DNA from: Thermoanaerobaculia bacterium
GTDB lineage: Bacteria > Acidobacteriota > Thermoanaerobaculia > UBA5066
Direction: 5' to 3'
NCBI GenBank assembly: GCA_022071945.1
Contig: JAJVIN010000039.1
Coordinates: 102,735-166,734, forward strand
Length of the DNA stretch: 64,000 nucleotides
Shown: one piece after another, positions 39,915 through 48,759 of the stretch
Numbering within the stretch: position 1 is the first letter of the stretch
How the letters are laid out: the number at the start of each line of letters is the position of its first letter
Notes under the pieces: generated by a model
What the model was told of the DNA's origin: nothing
What the model saw: the letters and a program-made list of their open reading frames with translations, nothing else
Database searches by the model: none
Program-made: the position numbers and the translations under genes

Positions 39915-40753
39915 TTCCCGGGGCGCGGACGTTCCGCGTTTTTCTGGTGAGCGCCTCGACCCTCGGGGCGCTCACCGCTTGCGTTGGCGAGAAGGACATC
40001 CAGAACCTCCACCAGCATCTCAATGACGTGGAGGGGAAGGTCGATTCGCTGGCCAAGCAGTCGAGCTCCAAGGAAGAGGTCGCCCGGCTCAACGAGTCCC
40101 TCTCGAACAACGTGGCCACCCTCCTTCGCTCGAATGCCGATCTGGGCGAGAAGTTCTCGGACATCACGAAGGACCTCCAGTCTCTGGCGAGCAAGCTCGA
40201 GGACGCCAACCGCCGTCTGGCGCAGCTTTCTCAACAACTGGCCGAGACTCAGGCCCGGATGGCGGGTTCGGTCCCCGGCGCCGCTCCTGAACTCCAGGGA
40301 CCGCCCCCGGGAGGTCCCCTGGTTGCCCCGGTGGGCGCGGGCTCTTCTCCCGGCCAGGTCAAGGCGCCTTCCCCTGCCGATCTCTTTCGCCAGGCTGCCT
40401 CCGATTACCAGAAGGGACAGTTCGATCTGGCGAGAGAGGGGTTCCAGGACTACATCGACACCTACCCGAAGACGGACGTGAGTGACGATGCCCTTTACTG
40501 GATCGGGGAGTGCCACCTCGCCCAGAAGAAACCGCGTGAGGCGATCAACACGTTCGAGAATCTGCTGCGGGTGTATCCCGCCAGCGACAAGCTGCCGGCC
40601 GCTTATCTGAAGAAGGCGATGGCGCACCTCGACCTCGACGAGAAAGCCCAGGCGATCAAGCAACTCCAGCTCTTGGTCCACAAGTACCCGGCCTCGGACG
40701 AGGCCAAGATCGCCCGCCAGCGTTTGAAGGCGCTGGCCGCCGACACCCGCTAG
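39911..40753 (+). CDS. cpoB: Cell division coordinator CpoB / YbgF (TPR lipoprotein)
   Basis: Periplasmic Tol-Pal partner with an N-terminal coiled coil and C-terminal TPRs, 280 residues. A lipobox-like ALTAC lies near residue 24, then heptad-rich QNLHQHLNDVEGKVDSLAKQ, then from about 155 the TPR block DLFRQAASDYQKGQFDLARE, VSDDALYWIGECHLAQKKPREAINTFENLL and LPAAYLKKAMAHLDLDEKAQA, typical of YbgF. The GTG start at 39911 overlaps the pal stop (GTGA). Confidence 0.93.
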   Translation: MIPGARTFRVFLVSASTLGALTACVGEKDIQNLHQHLNDVEGKVDSLAKQSSSKEEVARLNESLSNNVATLLRSNADLGEKFSDITKDLQSLASKLEDANRRLAQLSQQLAETQARMAGSVPGAAPELQGPPPGGPLVAPVGAGSSPGQVKAPSPADLFRQAASDYQKGQFDLAREGFQDYIDTYPKTDVSDDALYWIGECHLAQKKPREAINTFENLLRVYPASDKLPAAYLKKAMAHLDLDEKAQAIKQLQLLVHKYPASDEAKIARQRLKALAADTR

Positions 40754-40770
40754 ACTGAGCACTTCCGAAC

Positions 40771-40787
40771 AGAGGCCCCAGGCCTCT
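40771..40787 (+). promoter_or_regulatory. Stem-loop between cpoB and rpsT
   Basis: AGAGGCC and GGCCTCT form a perfect 7-bp stem with a 3-nt loop, 17 nt after the cpoB stop. No T-run follows, so it is at most a weak terminator or a processing site. rpsT begins about 43 nt further on. Confidence 0.35.
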
Positions 40788-40830
40788 TCGCCACGCACCA
40801 CCCCATCAAGAAAGGACACGTTTAGACCCC

Positions 40831-41103
40831 ATGGCAAATACCAAGCAGGCCAAGAAGAGAGCCGAACAGAGCGACCGCAAGAAGGCGCGTAATCGCGCGG
40901 TCAAGTCGGAAACGCGCAAGTCGGTCAAGGCCCTCCGCTCGGCCGTCACGGCCGAACCGGCCAAGGCGAAGGAGATGCTGCCCGAGACCGTTTCGCAGCT
41001 CGACATCGCCGTCCGCAAGGGCGTCCTCCACAAGAAGACCGCTTCCCGCCTGAAGTCGCGCGTCGCGCGCGCCGTCAACAAGTCGGCCTCACCGGCAGCC
41101 TGA
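40831..41103 (+). CDS. rpsT: 30S ribosomal protein S20
   Basis: Small ribosomal subunit protein that binds 16S rRNA. 90 residues starting MANTKQAKKRAEQSDRKKARN, with the basic helical bundle pattern (SETRKSVKALRSA, KGVLHKKTASRLKSRVARAVN) of S20. An AGGA-type ribosome binding site lies about 15 nt before the ATG. It is encoded just downstream of the Tol-Pal genes and followed by a terminator. Confidence 0.96.
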   Translation: MANTKQAKKRAEQSDRKKARNRAVKSETRKSVKALRSAVTAEPAKAKEMLPETVSQLDIAVRKGVLHKKTASRLKSRVARAVNKSASPAA

Positions 41104-41132
41104 CGATCCCGCTCCCCGCTCATTCGGGGAAG

Positions 41133-41174
41133 ACCGCCGCGCGAGGCCTCCTCACGCGGCGGTTGTTGCTGTTT
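41133..41174 (+). terminator. Rho-independent-like terminator after rpsT
   Basis: ACCGCCGCG (41133-41141) and CGCGGCGGT (41155-41163) form a perfect 9-bp stem with a 13-nt loop, followed by TGTTGCTGTTTT. It ends the plus-strand Tol-Pal/rpsT transcript next to the convergent lptE stop at 41175. Confidence 0.6.
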
Positions 41175-41696
41175 TCAGAACCCCTCGAGGATCGTCGTCA
41201 CGAGACTCCTAGCGAAAGGACGCGCGAGGTTGTCAATGGCTGAGCTCTCAACGTCCGAGTAGTTCGAGGCCGGCGGCACGTTGTACGGCTCGCGGTAGAG
41301 AAAGAACGGATTCTCGAAGAGAACCTTGTCTTCCTTCTTGTCCACGAGCTTCACCGAGGCGGTCATGCTGATCTCGTACTCGAGCGCCCGTCCGTCGGGG
41401 TCGAACCTGACCGCGACGACGGCGTAGTTCAGGAGCTTGCCGATCAGCTCGACATCCCCTTCTTGCCCCCGCTGAACCGGCTTGAGCTTCGTCCGGGCGG
41501 CTAGTTCCCTCAGGACGGCATCCGTCACGCGCTGCTCGAGTCCGACCCTTATGGTTTCGTTCGTGAAAGTGGGTACGGAAATCGAGGCCGCGGACTCGGG
41601 CAGAGTCCCCCTTCCCGAGCCGGCGAGGCGATAGCCGCAGCCGCCGATCCAGACGGCGGCTGCTCCGGCGGCGAAAGCTCGAACGGACCGCCTCAC
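41175..41696 (-). CDS. lptE: LPS assembly lipoprotein LptE-like
   Basis: Outer-membrane lipoprotein that plugs LptD. 173 residues from the GTG at 41696, with a signal peptide ending [13 protein letters not shown] (lipobox Cys at residue 20) and the LptE pattern [36 protein letters not shown], then [17 protein letters not shown]. The leuS-lptE pairing is common. It overlaps the leuS stop by GTGA. The upstream frame extension belongs to leuS. Confidence 0.87.
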   Translation of the reverse strand: MRRSVRAFAAGAAAVWIGGCGYRLAGSGRGTLPESAASISVPTFTNETIRVGLEQRVTDAVLRELAARTKLKPVQRGQEGDVELIGKLLNYAVVAVRFDPDGRALEYEISMTASVKLVDKKEDKVLFENPFFLYREPYNVPPASNYSDVESSAIDNLARPFARSLVTTILEGF

Positions 41697-44161
41697 CGCA
41701 CCACGAGGTTCAGGAGGCGTCCAGGAACGAAGATCGTCTTCACCCGTTCCTTGCCCGCGAGCCACCGCGCGACCGGTTCGTGGGCCTCGGCCGCGGCCAA
41801 GACCTCACTCTCGGCAGCTGCCTTCGGCAAGGTCAGCTGACCGCGGAGCTTTCCGTTGACCTGGACGGCGAAGACGACCGTGTCTTCCTCGGCCAGCGCC
41901 GGGTCGAACTCTGGCCACGAGCCCGACAGGAGGCTCTGCGTGCCGCCCATCCGTTCGTGGAGCTCCTCCGCGAGATGGGGAGCGACCGGGTGCAGGAGAG
42001 CGATCAGGGTTCTGAGGCTCGTGGCCTTTTCACCAGGGTCCGCGACCGGGTCTGCGAGGAGATCCGCCACTTCCCTGGCGAACTCCATCAGGTGGGCGAC
42101 CGCGGTGTGGAACGAGAAGCGCTCGAAGCTGGCGGTCACGAGACGAACGGTCTTGTGGCGCCGGCGGGCGGCCGGGGTGTCCGCCACGGCCGGCCTGGCG
42201 GCCGGGTCCGTGCCGCCGTCGAGGAATCTGGCCGCCACGCTCCGGACACGAGTCAGGAAGCGCTCGGCCCCTGCAATCCCCTCGTCAGACCAGACGGCCT
42301 CTGCCTCGGCGGGGCCGAGAAAGAGGACGTACGTCCGGACGGTGTCGGCTCCCTTTTCGGCGATGAGGGGATCGAGTGAAACGGCATTCCCCCTGGACTT
42401 CGACATCTTCTCGATCCGGCCGGAGGGAGACATTCTCGTGATCATCCCCTGGTTGAAGAGTGCCGCGAACGGCTCCTCCACCTCCACGAGGCCGAGGTCC
42501 TTCAGGACCCTGGAGAAAAAGCGGGCGTAGAGGAGATGCAGGATCGCGTGCTCGATGCCCCCGATGTACTGGGTCACGGGCATCCAGCGCCTCGCGACGT
42601 CGCCGTCGAACGGCCGCGCCGAGTTTTCGGGGTCCAGGTAGCGCAGGAAGTACCAGGACGAGTCGACGAAGGTGTCCATGGTGTCCGTCTCGCGACGAGC
42701 GGGACCGCCGCACTTCGGGCACGGCGTCTTGACGAAGGACTCGACCTTTGTGAGGGGGTTTCCCCCCTTGCCGGTGAAGGGAGCGTCCTTGGGCAGGACG
42801 ACCGGGAGATGGGACTCGGGCACGGGAACCCAGGAACACGCGTCGCAGTAGACGACGGGAATCGGAGTGCCCCAGTAGCGCTGGCGCGAGATCAGCCAGT
42901 CTCTCAGCCTGTAGCGGACCTGCGGCCCGCCGAAGCCTCCCGAGGCAGCCTCGTTCGCGATGGCCTCCCGTCCGGCCTCCGACGTGAGTCCGTCGAACCT
43001 GCCGGAGTTGACCATCGTTCCCTCGCCCGTCCAGCAGGCGATCGAGGAATCGGCCGAAGCCGGACGGCGGATCACCTCGACGATGGGCAGGGAGTACTTC
43101 GTGCAGAAGGCGAAATCTCGATCGTCGTGCGCGGGGACGGCCATGAGCGCCCCCGTTCCGTAGTCGGCGATGACGAAGTTGGCGATCCAGACCGGGATTT
43201 CGGCCCCGGTGAAGGGGTGGCGGGCGCGGATCCCGGTGTCCCGGCCCTCTTTCTCGGTCGTTTCGGCCTCGCGCTCGATCCTGTCGGAGTTCCGCACCTT
43301 CGAGACCCAGGCCTCGATCCCGGCTCTATCCGGGTGGTTCTCGATGAGCCTCGGGACCATCGGGTGCTCCGGTGCCACGAAGAGCGCGGTCACTCCGAAG
43401 ACGGTGTCCGGACGGGTCGTGAAGACCCAGAGGGACTCCCCGAGCGAGGGAAGGTCGAACTTGAGATCGGCTCCGACCGAGCGGCCGATCCAGTTCTTCT
43501 GCATCACCCTGACCTTCTCGGGCCACTTGTCGAGGGAGTCGAGACCCGAAAGGAGCGAGTCCGCGTACTTCGTGATCGTCAAGAACCACTGCTCGAGTTC
43601 CTTCTGAACCACGCGGTTCTTGCACCGCTCGCAGATCCCTCCCTCGGCCTGCTCGTTGGCCAGGACGGTCTCGCAAGAGGGACACCAGTTGACCGGCGCC
43701 TTCTTGCGCACGGCCAGGCCCTTCTCGAGCATCTTCAGGAAGAACCACTGGTTCCACCTGTAGTACTCGGGCTCGCAGGTCGTGACCTCTTTTGACCAGT
43801 CGTAGAGGACCCCCCAGTTCTGGAACTGTTCCTTCATCGCCGCGATATTGGCGAGGGTCGATTCCCTGGGGTGGATGCCCCTCTCGATGGCGTAGTTCTC
43901 GGCGGGCAGGCCGAAGGCGTCCCACCCCATCGGGCAGAGGATGTTCCGGCCGCGCTGACGGTAGAAGCGATGGAGGGCATCCGTCAGGAAGTAGGTCCGG
44001 GCGTGGCCCACGTGGAGCCGGTCACCGGACGGATACGGAAGCATGACCAGGAGATAGGTCCCCCTGGAATCCGGGGCGGTCGTGTCGACGAAGGCTGCTT
44101 TCTGAGAGGACCACCGGTCCTGCCACTTCTTCTCGATTGCGAGGATGTCGCTTGGGCTCAT
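41693..44161 (-). CDS. leuS: Leucyl-tRNA synthetase
   Basis: Charges tRNA-Leu. Class I synthetase of 822 residues from the ATG at 44161. The HIGH motif is [16 protein letters not shown] near 46. The zinc-type [21 protein letters not shown] segment is near 147, the CP1 editing domain with [15 protein letters not shown] is near 322, and [10 protein letters not shown] is near 595. Lengths of 800-880 are normal. An open frame upstream of 44161 is shadow sequence of cheB. It is coupled to cheB by an ATGA overlap. Confidence 0.96.
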   Translation of the reverse strand: MSPSDILAIEKKWQDRWSSQKAAFVDTTAPDSRGTYLLVMLPYPSGDRLHVGHARTYFLTDALHRFYRQRGRNILCPMGWDAFGLPAENYAIERGIHPRESTLANIAAMKEQFQNWGVLYDWSKEVTTCEPEYYRWNQWFFLKMLEKGLAVRKKAPVNWCPSCETVLANEQAEGGICERCKNRVVQKELEQWFLTITKYADSLLSGLDSLDKWPEKVRVMQKNWIGRSVGADLKFDLPSLGESLWVFTTRPDTVFGVTALFVAPEHPMVPRLIENHPDRAGIEAWVSKVRNSDRIEREAETTEKEGRDTGIRARHPFTGAEIPVWIANFVIADYGTGALMAVPAHDDRDFAFCTKYSLPIVEVIRRPASADSSIACWTGEGTMVNSGRFDGLTSEAGREAIANEAASGGFGGPQVRYRLRDWLISRQRYWGTPIPVVYCDACSWVPVPESHLPVVLPKDAPFTGKGGNPLTKVESFVKTPCPKCGGPARRETDTMDTFVDSSWYFLRYLDPENSARPFDGDVARRWMPVTQYIGGIEHAILHLLYARFFSRVLKDLGLVEVEEPFAALFNQGMITRMSPSGRIEKMSKSRGNAVSLDPLIAEKGADTVRTYVLFLGPAEAEAVWSDEGIAGAERFLTRVRSVAARFLDGGTDPAARPAVADTPAARRRHKTVRLVTASFERFSFHTAVAHLMEFAREVADLLADPVADPGEKATSLRTLIALLHPVAPHLAEELHERMGGTQSLLSGSWPEFDPALAEEDTVVFAVQVNGKLRGQLTLPKAAAESEVLAAAEAHEPVARWLAGKERVKTIFVPGRLLNLVVR

Positions 44162-45240
44162 ACAGAGCCGTCGAGTGTACCAAGCGGGAAGAACTGGCAA
44201 AGCTCCTCCGCGAGCCGGGGAAGGGGCAGCCGCTGGGCCTCGGGGACGCGGCGGTGCGCCGCGTCGGGCATGCCGGAGATCACGGCCGTTTCCCGCCCCT
44301 CGAGCAGGACGCGGCCGCCAGCTTTCACGATGTGGGCCGAACCCTCGGCTCCGTCGTTTCCCATCCCGGTCAGGACGACTCCCACCGACGAGGTCCCGAA
44401 GGCGGAGGCCACCGAGGACAGCAAGAGGTCTCCAGACGGGCACCAGCGGGCCCCCCGGCCGTCGTCCCTCACGCCGGTGAAGACGTCTCCGCCGCTCCGA
44501 AGCAGTTCCAGGTGCAGTCCTCCGGGGGCGATCACGACCTGTCCGGGCAGCACTTTCTCGGCGTCGCGGGCTTCACGAACGTCCCATCCCGTCGTGGCGG
44601 CGAGCCGCGTTGCGAGGGACTTCGTGAAGGGAGACGGCATGTGCTGCGCGATGGCCACGACGACGGGGCGAGGGGAAAAGGCCCGAAGGAGGTCCCGCAG
44701 AGCGGGTGGCCCTCCGGTCGAGGAAGCGATCGCAATCGCGCCGAGCCCGCCGAGGCCCGCCTCGACGCTGAGGGGGTGCCGGACTTCGGCCGGATCTGAA
44801 GTCGATGGGGGAAGCGAGCTCTCCTCTGCTCCGGCCCGGCGCTGGAGAGCCTCGAGCCGCAGCTGCGAGGCCGTTTCCAGGGCCCTGCCGAGCTGGACCT
44901 TCCAGTCATCCCGCGCTCCCGTCCTCGGCGATGGTTTCCCCATGACCTCGAAGGCTCCGAATTCGAGGGCGGCCATGACCGAGCGCTGGGCAGCCCCATC
45001 CGAGACGATCAGGACGGGTACGGGGCGATTCGCCATGATCCATCGCAGCACGGCAAATCCGTCCATTCCGGGCATCTCGATGTCGAGCGTGACGAGATCG
45101 AAGCGTCCGCGACTGAGCATCCGGAGCGCTTCCTGGCCCGAGGATGCGGTCTCGACCTCGGAGACGTTCTTCAGCTCGCGGAGTGCCGTCAGGAGCGACA
45201 TCCGGTGGAAGGCCGAATCGTCTACGACCAGAATCCGCAC
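44158..45240 (-). CDS. cheB: Chemotaxis-type protein-glutamate methylesterase CheB
   Basis: Removes methyl groups from receptor glutamates. 360 residues from the GTG at 45240. N-terminal receiver domain (residues 1-115) with VDDSAFHRM and the phosphoacceptor Asp in [13 protein letters not shown] near 53. C-terminal methylesterase domain with catalytic triad motifs [11 protein letters not shown] (Ser), AQHMPSPFT (His) and [10 protein letters not shown] (Asp). All catalytic residues are present. The start is five nt from the cheR stop. It is the last gene of the chemosensory run 44158-52317. Confidence 0.93.
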   Translation of the reverse strand: MRILVVDDSAFHRMSLLTALRELKNVSEVETASSGQEALRMLSRGRFDLVTLDIEMPGMDGFAVLRWIMANRPVPVLIVSDGAAQRSVMAALEFGAFEVMGKPSPRTGARDDWKVQLGRALETASQLRLEALQRRAGAEESSLPPSTSDPAEVRHPLSVEAGLGGLGAIAIASSTGGPPALRDLLRAFSPRPVVVAIAQHMPSPFTKSLATRLAATTGWDVREARDAEKVLPGQVVIAPGGLHLELLRSGGDVFTGVRDDGRGARWCPSGDLLLSSVASAFGTSSVGVVLTGMGNDGAEGSAHIVKAGGRVLLEGRETAVISGMPDAAHRRVPEAQRLPLPRLAEELCQFFPLGTLDGSV

Positions 45241-45245
45241 CGCGC

Positions 45246-46070
45246 CTACTTCCTGTACGCGACGTCGTGCGAGAGGCGGACGAGCTTCAGAGGCGTGGCG
45301 GAAGCGGCAAGGGCGTCGGAGGGCCCGAGGAGCAGATAGCCGCCCGGCTTGAGCCTCTCCGAGAAGAGCTCGAGCGCCTGGAATCGTGCCTCCTCGTCCA
45401 GGTAGATGAGGACGTTGCGGCAGATGATGACGTCCATGAGCGTCCCGCTTCTTGACTCGAGATTGAACGGGAGGCACTCGAAGACGACGAGCTGCCTGAG
45501 CTCGGACTTCACGATCCAGCGGCCGGTTCCAGCCTCCTCGAAGTGTGTGCGGCGCCGGATCTCGGATGTGCTGCGCAGGGCGTGAGAGCCATAGGTCGCC
45601 AGGCGCGCCCGCCTGATCGCATCGGGCGAGGCGTCCGTTCCCCTGATCCGGACTTTTCGTCCGGGCAGGATCCCCCTTTCGGCGAGGATCATGGCGAGGG
45701 TGTAAGGCTCCTCCCCTGTCGCGCAGCCGGCCGACCAGATGGCCACCTCGCTCTCCTGGCCATTTGCCAGGATCCGCTCGGGGACGATCTCTTCCGAGAA
45801 GGCGGCGAGCCCGTCGGGATCGCGGAAGAAGTAGGTCTCGCCGTTGACGCTGGCATCGATCAGCCTTCCGAAGGCCGGACTGTCGGTCGGCTCTTCACGT
45901 AATTGCGTGTAGAGCTGGTAGAAGGACCCGGCGGCAAGCGCCTCGCCGGACAGGCGGGTTTCCATTCGTGAGCGGTGGGAGTCGCTCACGACGAAGCCCG
46001 TCCGTTTTCGAACGAGGTCGGAAAGGAGCCTGAAGACCGGCTCGGCCAGCTCGGGAGTCCGGTTCGTCAC
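45246..46070 (-). CDS. cheR: Chemotaxis-type methyltransferase CheR
   Basis: Methylates receptor glutamates using S-adenosylmethionine. 274 residues from the GTG at 46070. The N-terminal CheR alpha domain (VFRLLSDLVRKRTGF) is followed by the SAM domain with SVNGETYFFRDPDGLAAF, WSAGCATGEEPYTLAM and VIICRNVLIYLD, all diagnostic. It overlaps the HEAT-repeat gene by GTGA and precedes cheB. The substrate receptor is not encoded in this window. Confidence 0.93.
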   Translation of the reverse strand: MTNRTPELAEPVFRLLSDLVRKRTGFVVSDSHRSRMETRLSGEALAAGSFYQLYTQLREEPTDSPAFGRLIDASVNGETYFFRDPDGLAAFSEEIVPERILANGQESEVAIWSAGCATGEEPYTLAMILAERGILPGRKVRIRGTDASPDAIRRARLATYGSHALRSTSEIRRRTHFEEAGTGRWIVKSELRQLVVFECLPFNLESRSGTLMDVIICRNVLIYLDEEARFQALELFSERLKPGGYLLLGPSDALAASATPLKLVRLSHDVAYRK

Positions 46071-48298
46071 GAGGGCGCGCCCCTCTCTTCCTGGCGGCTC
46101 TTGGCAGCGGCGGCCAGGGCGGCCGCCCAGCGGCGCTCCGCGCGCGCCGGAGCCGAGACCCACAGGCGCTTCACTTCCCGTTCGTGGCGCCGCGCGAGCG
46201 CCGTGGCGGCATCGATCGCCTCTTTTTCGACCCGCTCGCGGGCGAGGATCGCGGTGAGAGGTTCCAGAGCCGACTCCCCGCCGGCCACGACGAGGGCCTT
46301 CAGGAGGGCCTTCAATACGAGAGGCTCGCGCTCCTCCACCATGGTCCTGGCGAGCGCGTCGGAGATGGAGGGCCGAGCCGGGGGCTGTCCCCGTCGAGCG
46401 AGGAGCTCCGCGGCGGCCTCTCTCACCTCCGGACGCGGGTCCGCCAGAGCCTGCGCCGCGGCGTCCTCGGCCACGGGTTGCGGAGCGATCTCGAGGGCGC
46501 GAAGGACGGCCCTGGCGGTGTCCAGGTCTTCGTGGTCGACGGCGATGGCCACCGAGGCAGCCGCTTCCGAATCCCCGGTCCTCACGATTTCCTCGATGGC
46601 GGCGCGCCGGATCGAGTCGCCCTGGGCCAGCATCTCCTCGGCCAGCCGGCTCCTCTCGGGCCCCGCGAGGGACATGAGGGCCTCTCCGGCGGCCGCGGCG
46701 ACGGGCGAGTCATCCGCCAGGTAGATCAGGACATCCCGCCAGTCCGCCTCGAATCCCGCGGGCTTGCGCTCACCCAGGCGGGCGAGGCTCCGGAGGAGGG
46801 CCGCGCGCACTCGAGATTCCGGGTCATCCGCGAGCTTGAGGATCTCGTCAGCGGAGAACGAATCGCGCATCCCGATCGCACCCGCGGCCGCGGCCCTGAC
46901 CGCCGGGTCGAGGCTCCCCACCGCATGCCGGATGATCTCGTCCACATCCGCCCCCGGCACCGAGGCCAGAGCGGTGACGGCTGCCGAGCGGCCGGGTCCA
47001 TCGGCTCCCCTGGCGCGATCCAGAAGCGCCTGGTGCTGGCGTTTCACTCGGTCCAGAGGCATCTGTGGGTGGACGGCCGAAAGCGCCAGCGCGGCCGGGA
47101 GAACGGTCTCGGGGTCTTCCTCGGCGAGGATCTGCATGACTTCGCCGAGAGGCGCCGCCCCCGCGGGCAACAGAGAAAGGACCGTTGCCTGGACGAGGGG
47201 CGACGGATGCACGAGCAACGGCGAGAGAGCTCCCTCGTTGCCGGTCCCCTTGAGCCGGTCGACCAGGGCGAAGGCGGGCTCGGGGTCCTCTTCCTGGAGG
47301 GCCGCCGACATCACGTCGTTGAGCCTCTCCACCGGAAGGTCGTTCAACGCGCCATAGCCGTCGGCCGTGCGCCCCGCCCGGACGATGAGAAACGCCGCGC
47401 TCTCCACATCGAGCAGCGCGAGCAGATGCGCGGCATCGGACTTCTGCTCGGGACTTGTGAGCGTGCTTCCCAGAAGCTCGGAGAGAACCGCGGGTGCCGC
47501 CGTCCAGATTTCACGGACCCTGCCACAGGTGGACGCGGGCGCGGCCGACAGGCAGTGCCGGAGCGCGCTGATCAGCTCGGAGTCTGTCTCTCCCCGCGCG
47601 GCCCGGAAGGCCAAGTCTTCGGAAGGACCGGGACTCTCGAGCCTTGCCAGCGTCCTGAGGGTGGCTCTTCTGAGGGCCGGGATGTCGAGGAGAGGCAGGA
47701 GCCGCGAGGCGACTCCGGGATCGCCGATTTCTCCCAGGGCCTCCAGAGCGTGGATCTGATGCCAGGGACCACTCTGCTCGAGGGCCATCAGGAGCGGCCG
47801 GATGGCCTCTCGCCTCTTCGTTCTCCCCAGGGCGAGCAGGATCCCGGCCCTCACGTTCGCGTCGACCTCGCTCAGAAGAGCGCGCTCGAGAGCCAGGACC
47901 GCGTTTGGCCCAGCCCCTTCGGCGGGCAGCGCCAGGGCCGCCGCGAGGCGCACGTCCGGCGAATTGCTGGCGAGAGCCTCGACCAGGGTCTCCGTTCCGA
48001 GCACGCCCCCCTTGGAAAGGAGCGAGACCGAGGCTCCGCGGCGCCCGGCGTTCTCCTCGTCTCCCATTCCGGACAGACAGGCCTTCGCGACCTCCCTCGT
48101 GAACCGGCGGGTGAGGACGGCTACGGCCTTCTCCCGGACGCGGTAGTCCGGATCGCCGAGCAGGGAGATGAGGACCTTCTCGCTCTCGGGACCAGGCACC
48201 TCAGAGAGCTTCGCCGCTACCAGCCAGCGGGTGTCGGGATCTGCCTCGACGATTGATTCCGCCAGCGAGGCAACGAAAGAAGCCGAGTCTTCCGTCAA
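46067..48298 (-). CDS. HEAT-repeat protein in chemosensory operon
   Basis: 743 residues of helical HEAT/PBS-lyase-type repeats. Units such as DPDYRVREKAVAVLTRR, EVDANVRAGILLALGRTKRREAI and DPRPEVREAAAELLARRG recur throughout, with the typical Pro-Asp-xx-Val-Arg turn. No catalytic motif or membrane segment is visible. The TTG start at 48298 overlaps the cheW stop (TTGA) and the gene overlaps cheR (GTGA), so it is made in step with cheW and cheR. HEAT repeats are scaffolds for protein contacts; in some phycobilin lyases they are enzymes, and nothing here suggests pigments. A role in the chemosensory array is inferred from position only. Confidence 0.82.
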   Translation of the reverse strand: MTEDSASFVASLAESIVEADPDTRWLVAAKLSEVPGPESEKVLISLLGDPDYRVREKAVAVLTRRFTREVAKACLSGMGDEENAGRRGASVSLLSKGGVLGTETLVEALASNSPDVRLAAALALPAEGAGPNAVLALERALLSEVDANVRAGILLALGRTKRREAIRPLLMALEQSGPWHQIHALEALGEIGDPGVASRLLPLLDIPALRRATLRTLARLESPGPSEDLAFRAARGETDSELISALRHCLSAAPASTCGRVREIWTAAPAVLSELLGSTLTSPEQKSDAAHLLALLDVESAAFLIVRAGRTADGYGALNDLPVERLNDVMSAALQEEDPEPAFALVDRLKGTGNEGALSPLLVHPSPLVQATVLSLLPAGAAPLGEVMQILAEEDPETVLPAALALSAVHPQMPLDRVKRQHQALLDRARGADGPGRSAAVTALASVPGADVDEIIRHAVGSLDPAVRAAAAGAIGMRDSFSADEILKLADDPESRVRAALLRSLARLGERKPAGFEADWRDVLIYLADDSPVAAAAGEALMSLAGPERSRLAEEMLAQGDSIRRAAIEEIVRTGDSEAAASVAIAVDHEDLDTARAVLRALEIAPQPVAEDAAAQALADPRPEVREAAAELLARRGQPPARPSISDALARTMVEEREPLVLKALLKALVVAGGESALEPLTAILARERVEKEAIDAATALARRHEREVKRLWVSAPARAERRWAAALAAAAKSRQEERGAPS

Positions 48299-48759
48299 CT
48301 CTTCCCTCCGTTCAGCAGAGCGTCCAGGTTCACGAGACCGAGAAACCTGCCGTCCACCGGCACTAGTCCCAGGAGTTTCTTCGCCGCATCCGGAGCCGGA
48401 GCAACCGTTTCTGGACGAAGGTCTTCGATAGAGTCTATACGGTCTACGAGAAGTGCGCGTGAGTCATTTTCCAGGAGGATGATCAGGGGCCGGGCGGATG
48501 TCCCGGCACCCGTCTGGCCTGCTCCCGGCCGAGAGTCCGGCCTCCTGGCTCCCAGCGCGAGGCCCGCGTCCAGGATCCCGTACGGCTCGCCCCTCACGAG
48601 CGCGAGCCCCGCGTATTCCCGGGGAGCACCCGGAATCCGGGTGATCCGCCTGGGCCGCGCCGCTCCCGAGACCCTCTCCACCGGAATGCCGAAGAGCTCG
48701 CCACCCGCCTGAAAAGTCAGGTACTGGCCTGGCGGCCCGGCCGGTCCTCTCCCGGGCAT
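48295..48759 (-). CDS. cheW: CheW-like coupling protein
   Basis: 154-residue CheW domain protein (YLTFQAGGELFGIPVERVSG..., then EYAGLALVRGEPYGILDAGLALGARR and FLGLVNLDALLNG at the end). It links CheA to receptors. The start ATG at 48759 shares a base with the cheA stop (TGATG). The long in-frame extension upstream is shadow of cheA. The domain is complete. Confidence 0.88.
   Translation of the reverse strand: MPGRGPAGPPGQYLTFQAGGELFGIPVERVSGAARPRRITRIPGAPREYAGLALVRGEPYGILDAGLALGARRPDSRPGAGQTGAGTSARPLIILLENDSRALLVDRIDSIEDLRPETVAPAPDAAKKLLGLVPVDGRFLGLVNLDALLNGGKS

Noticed and set aside
46184..48256. 690-residue plus-strand frame
   Set aside because: Antisense shadow of the HEAT-repeat gene; no motifs and biased composition.
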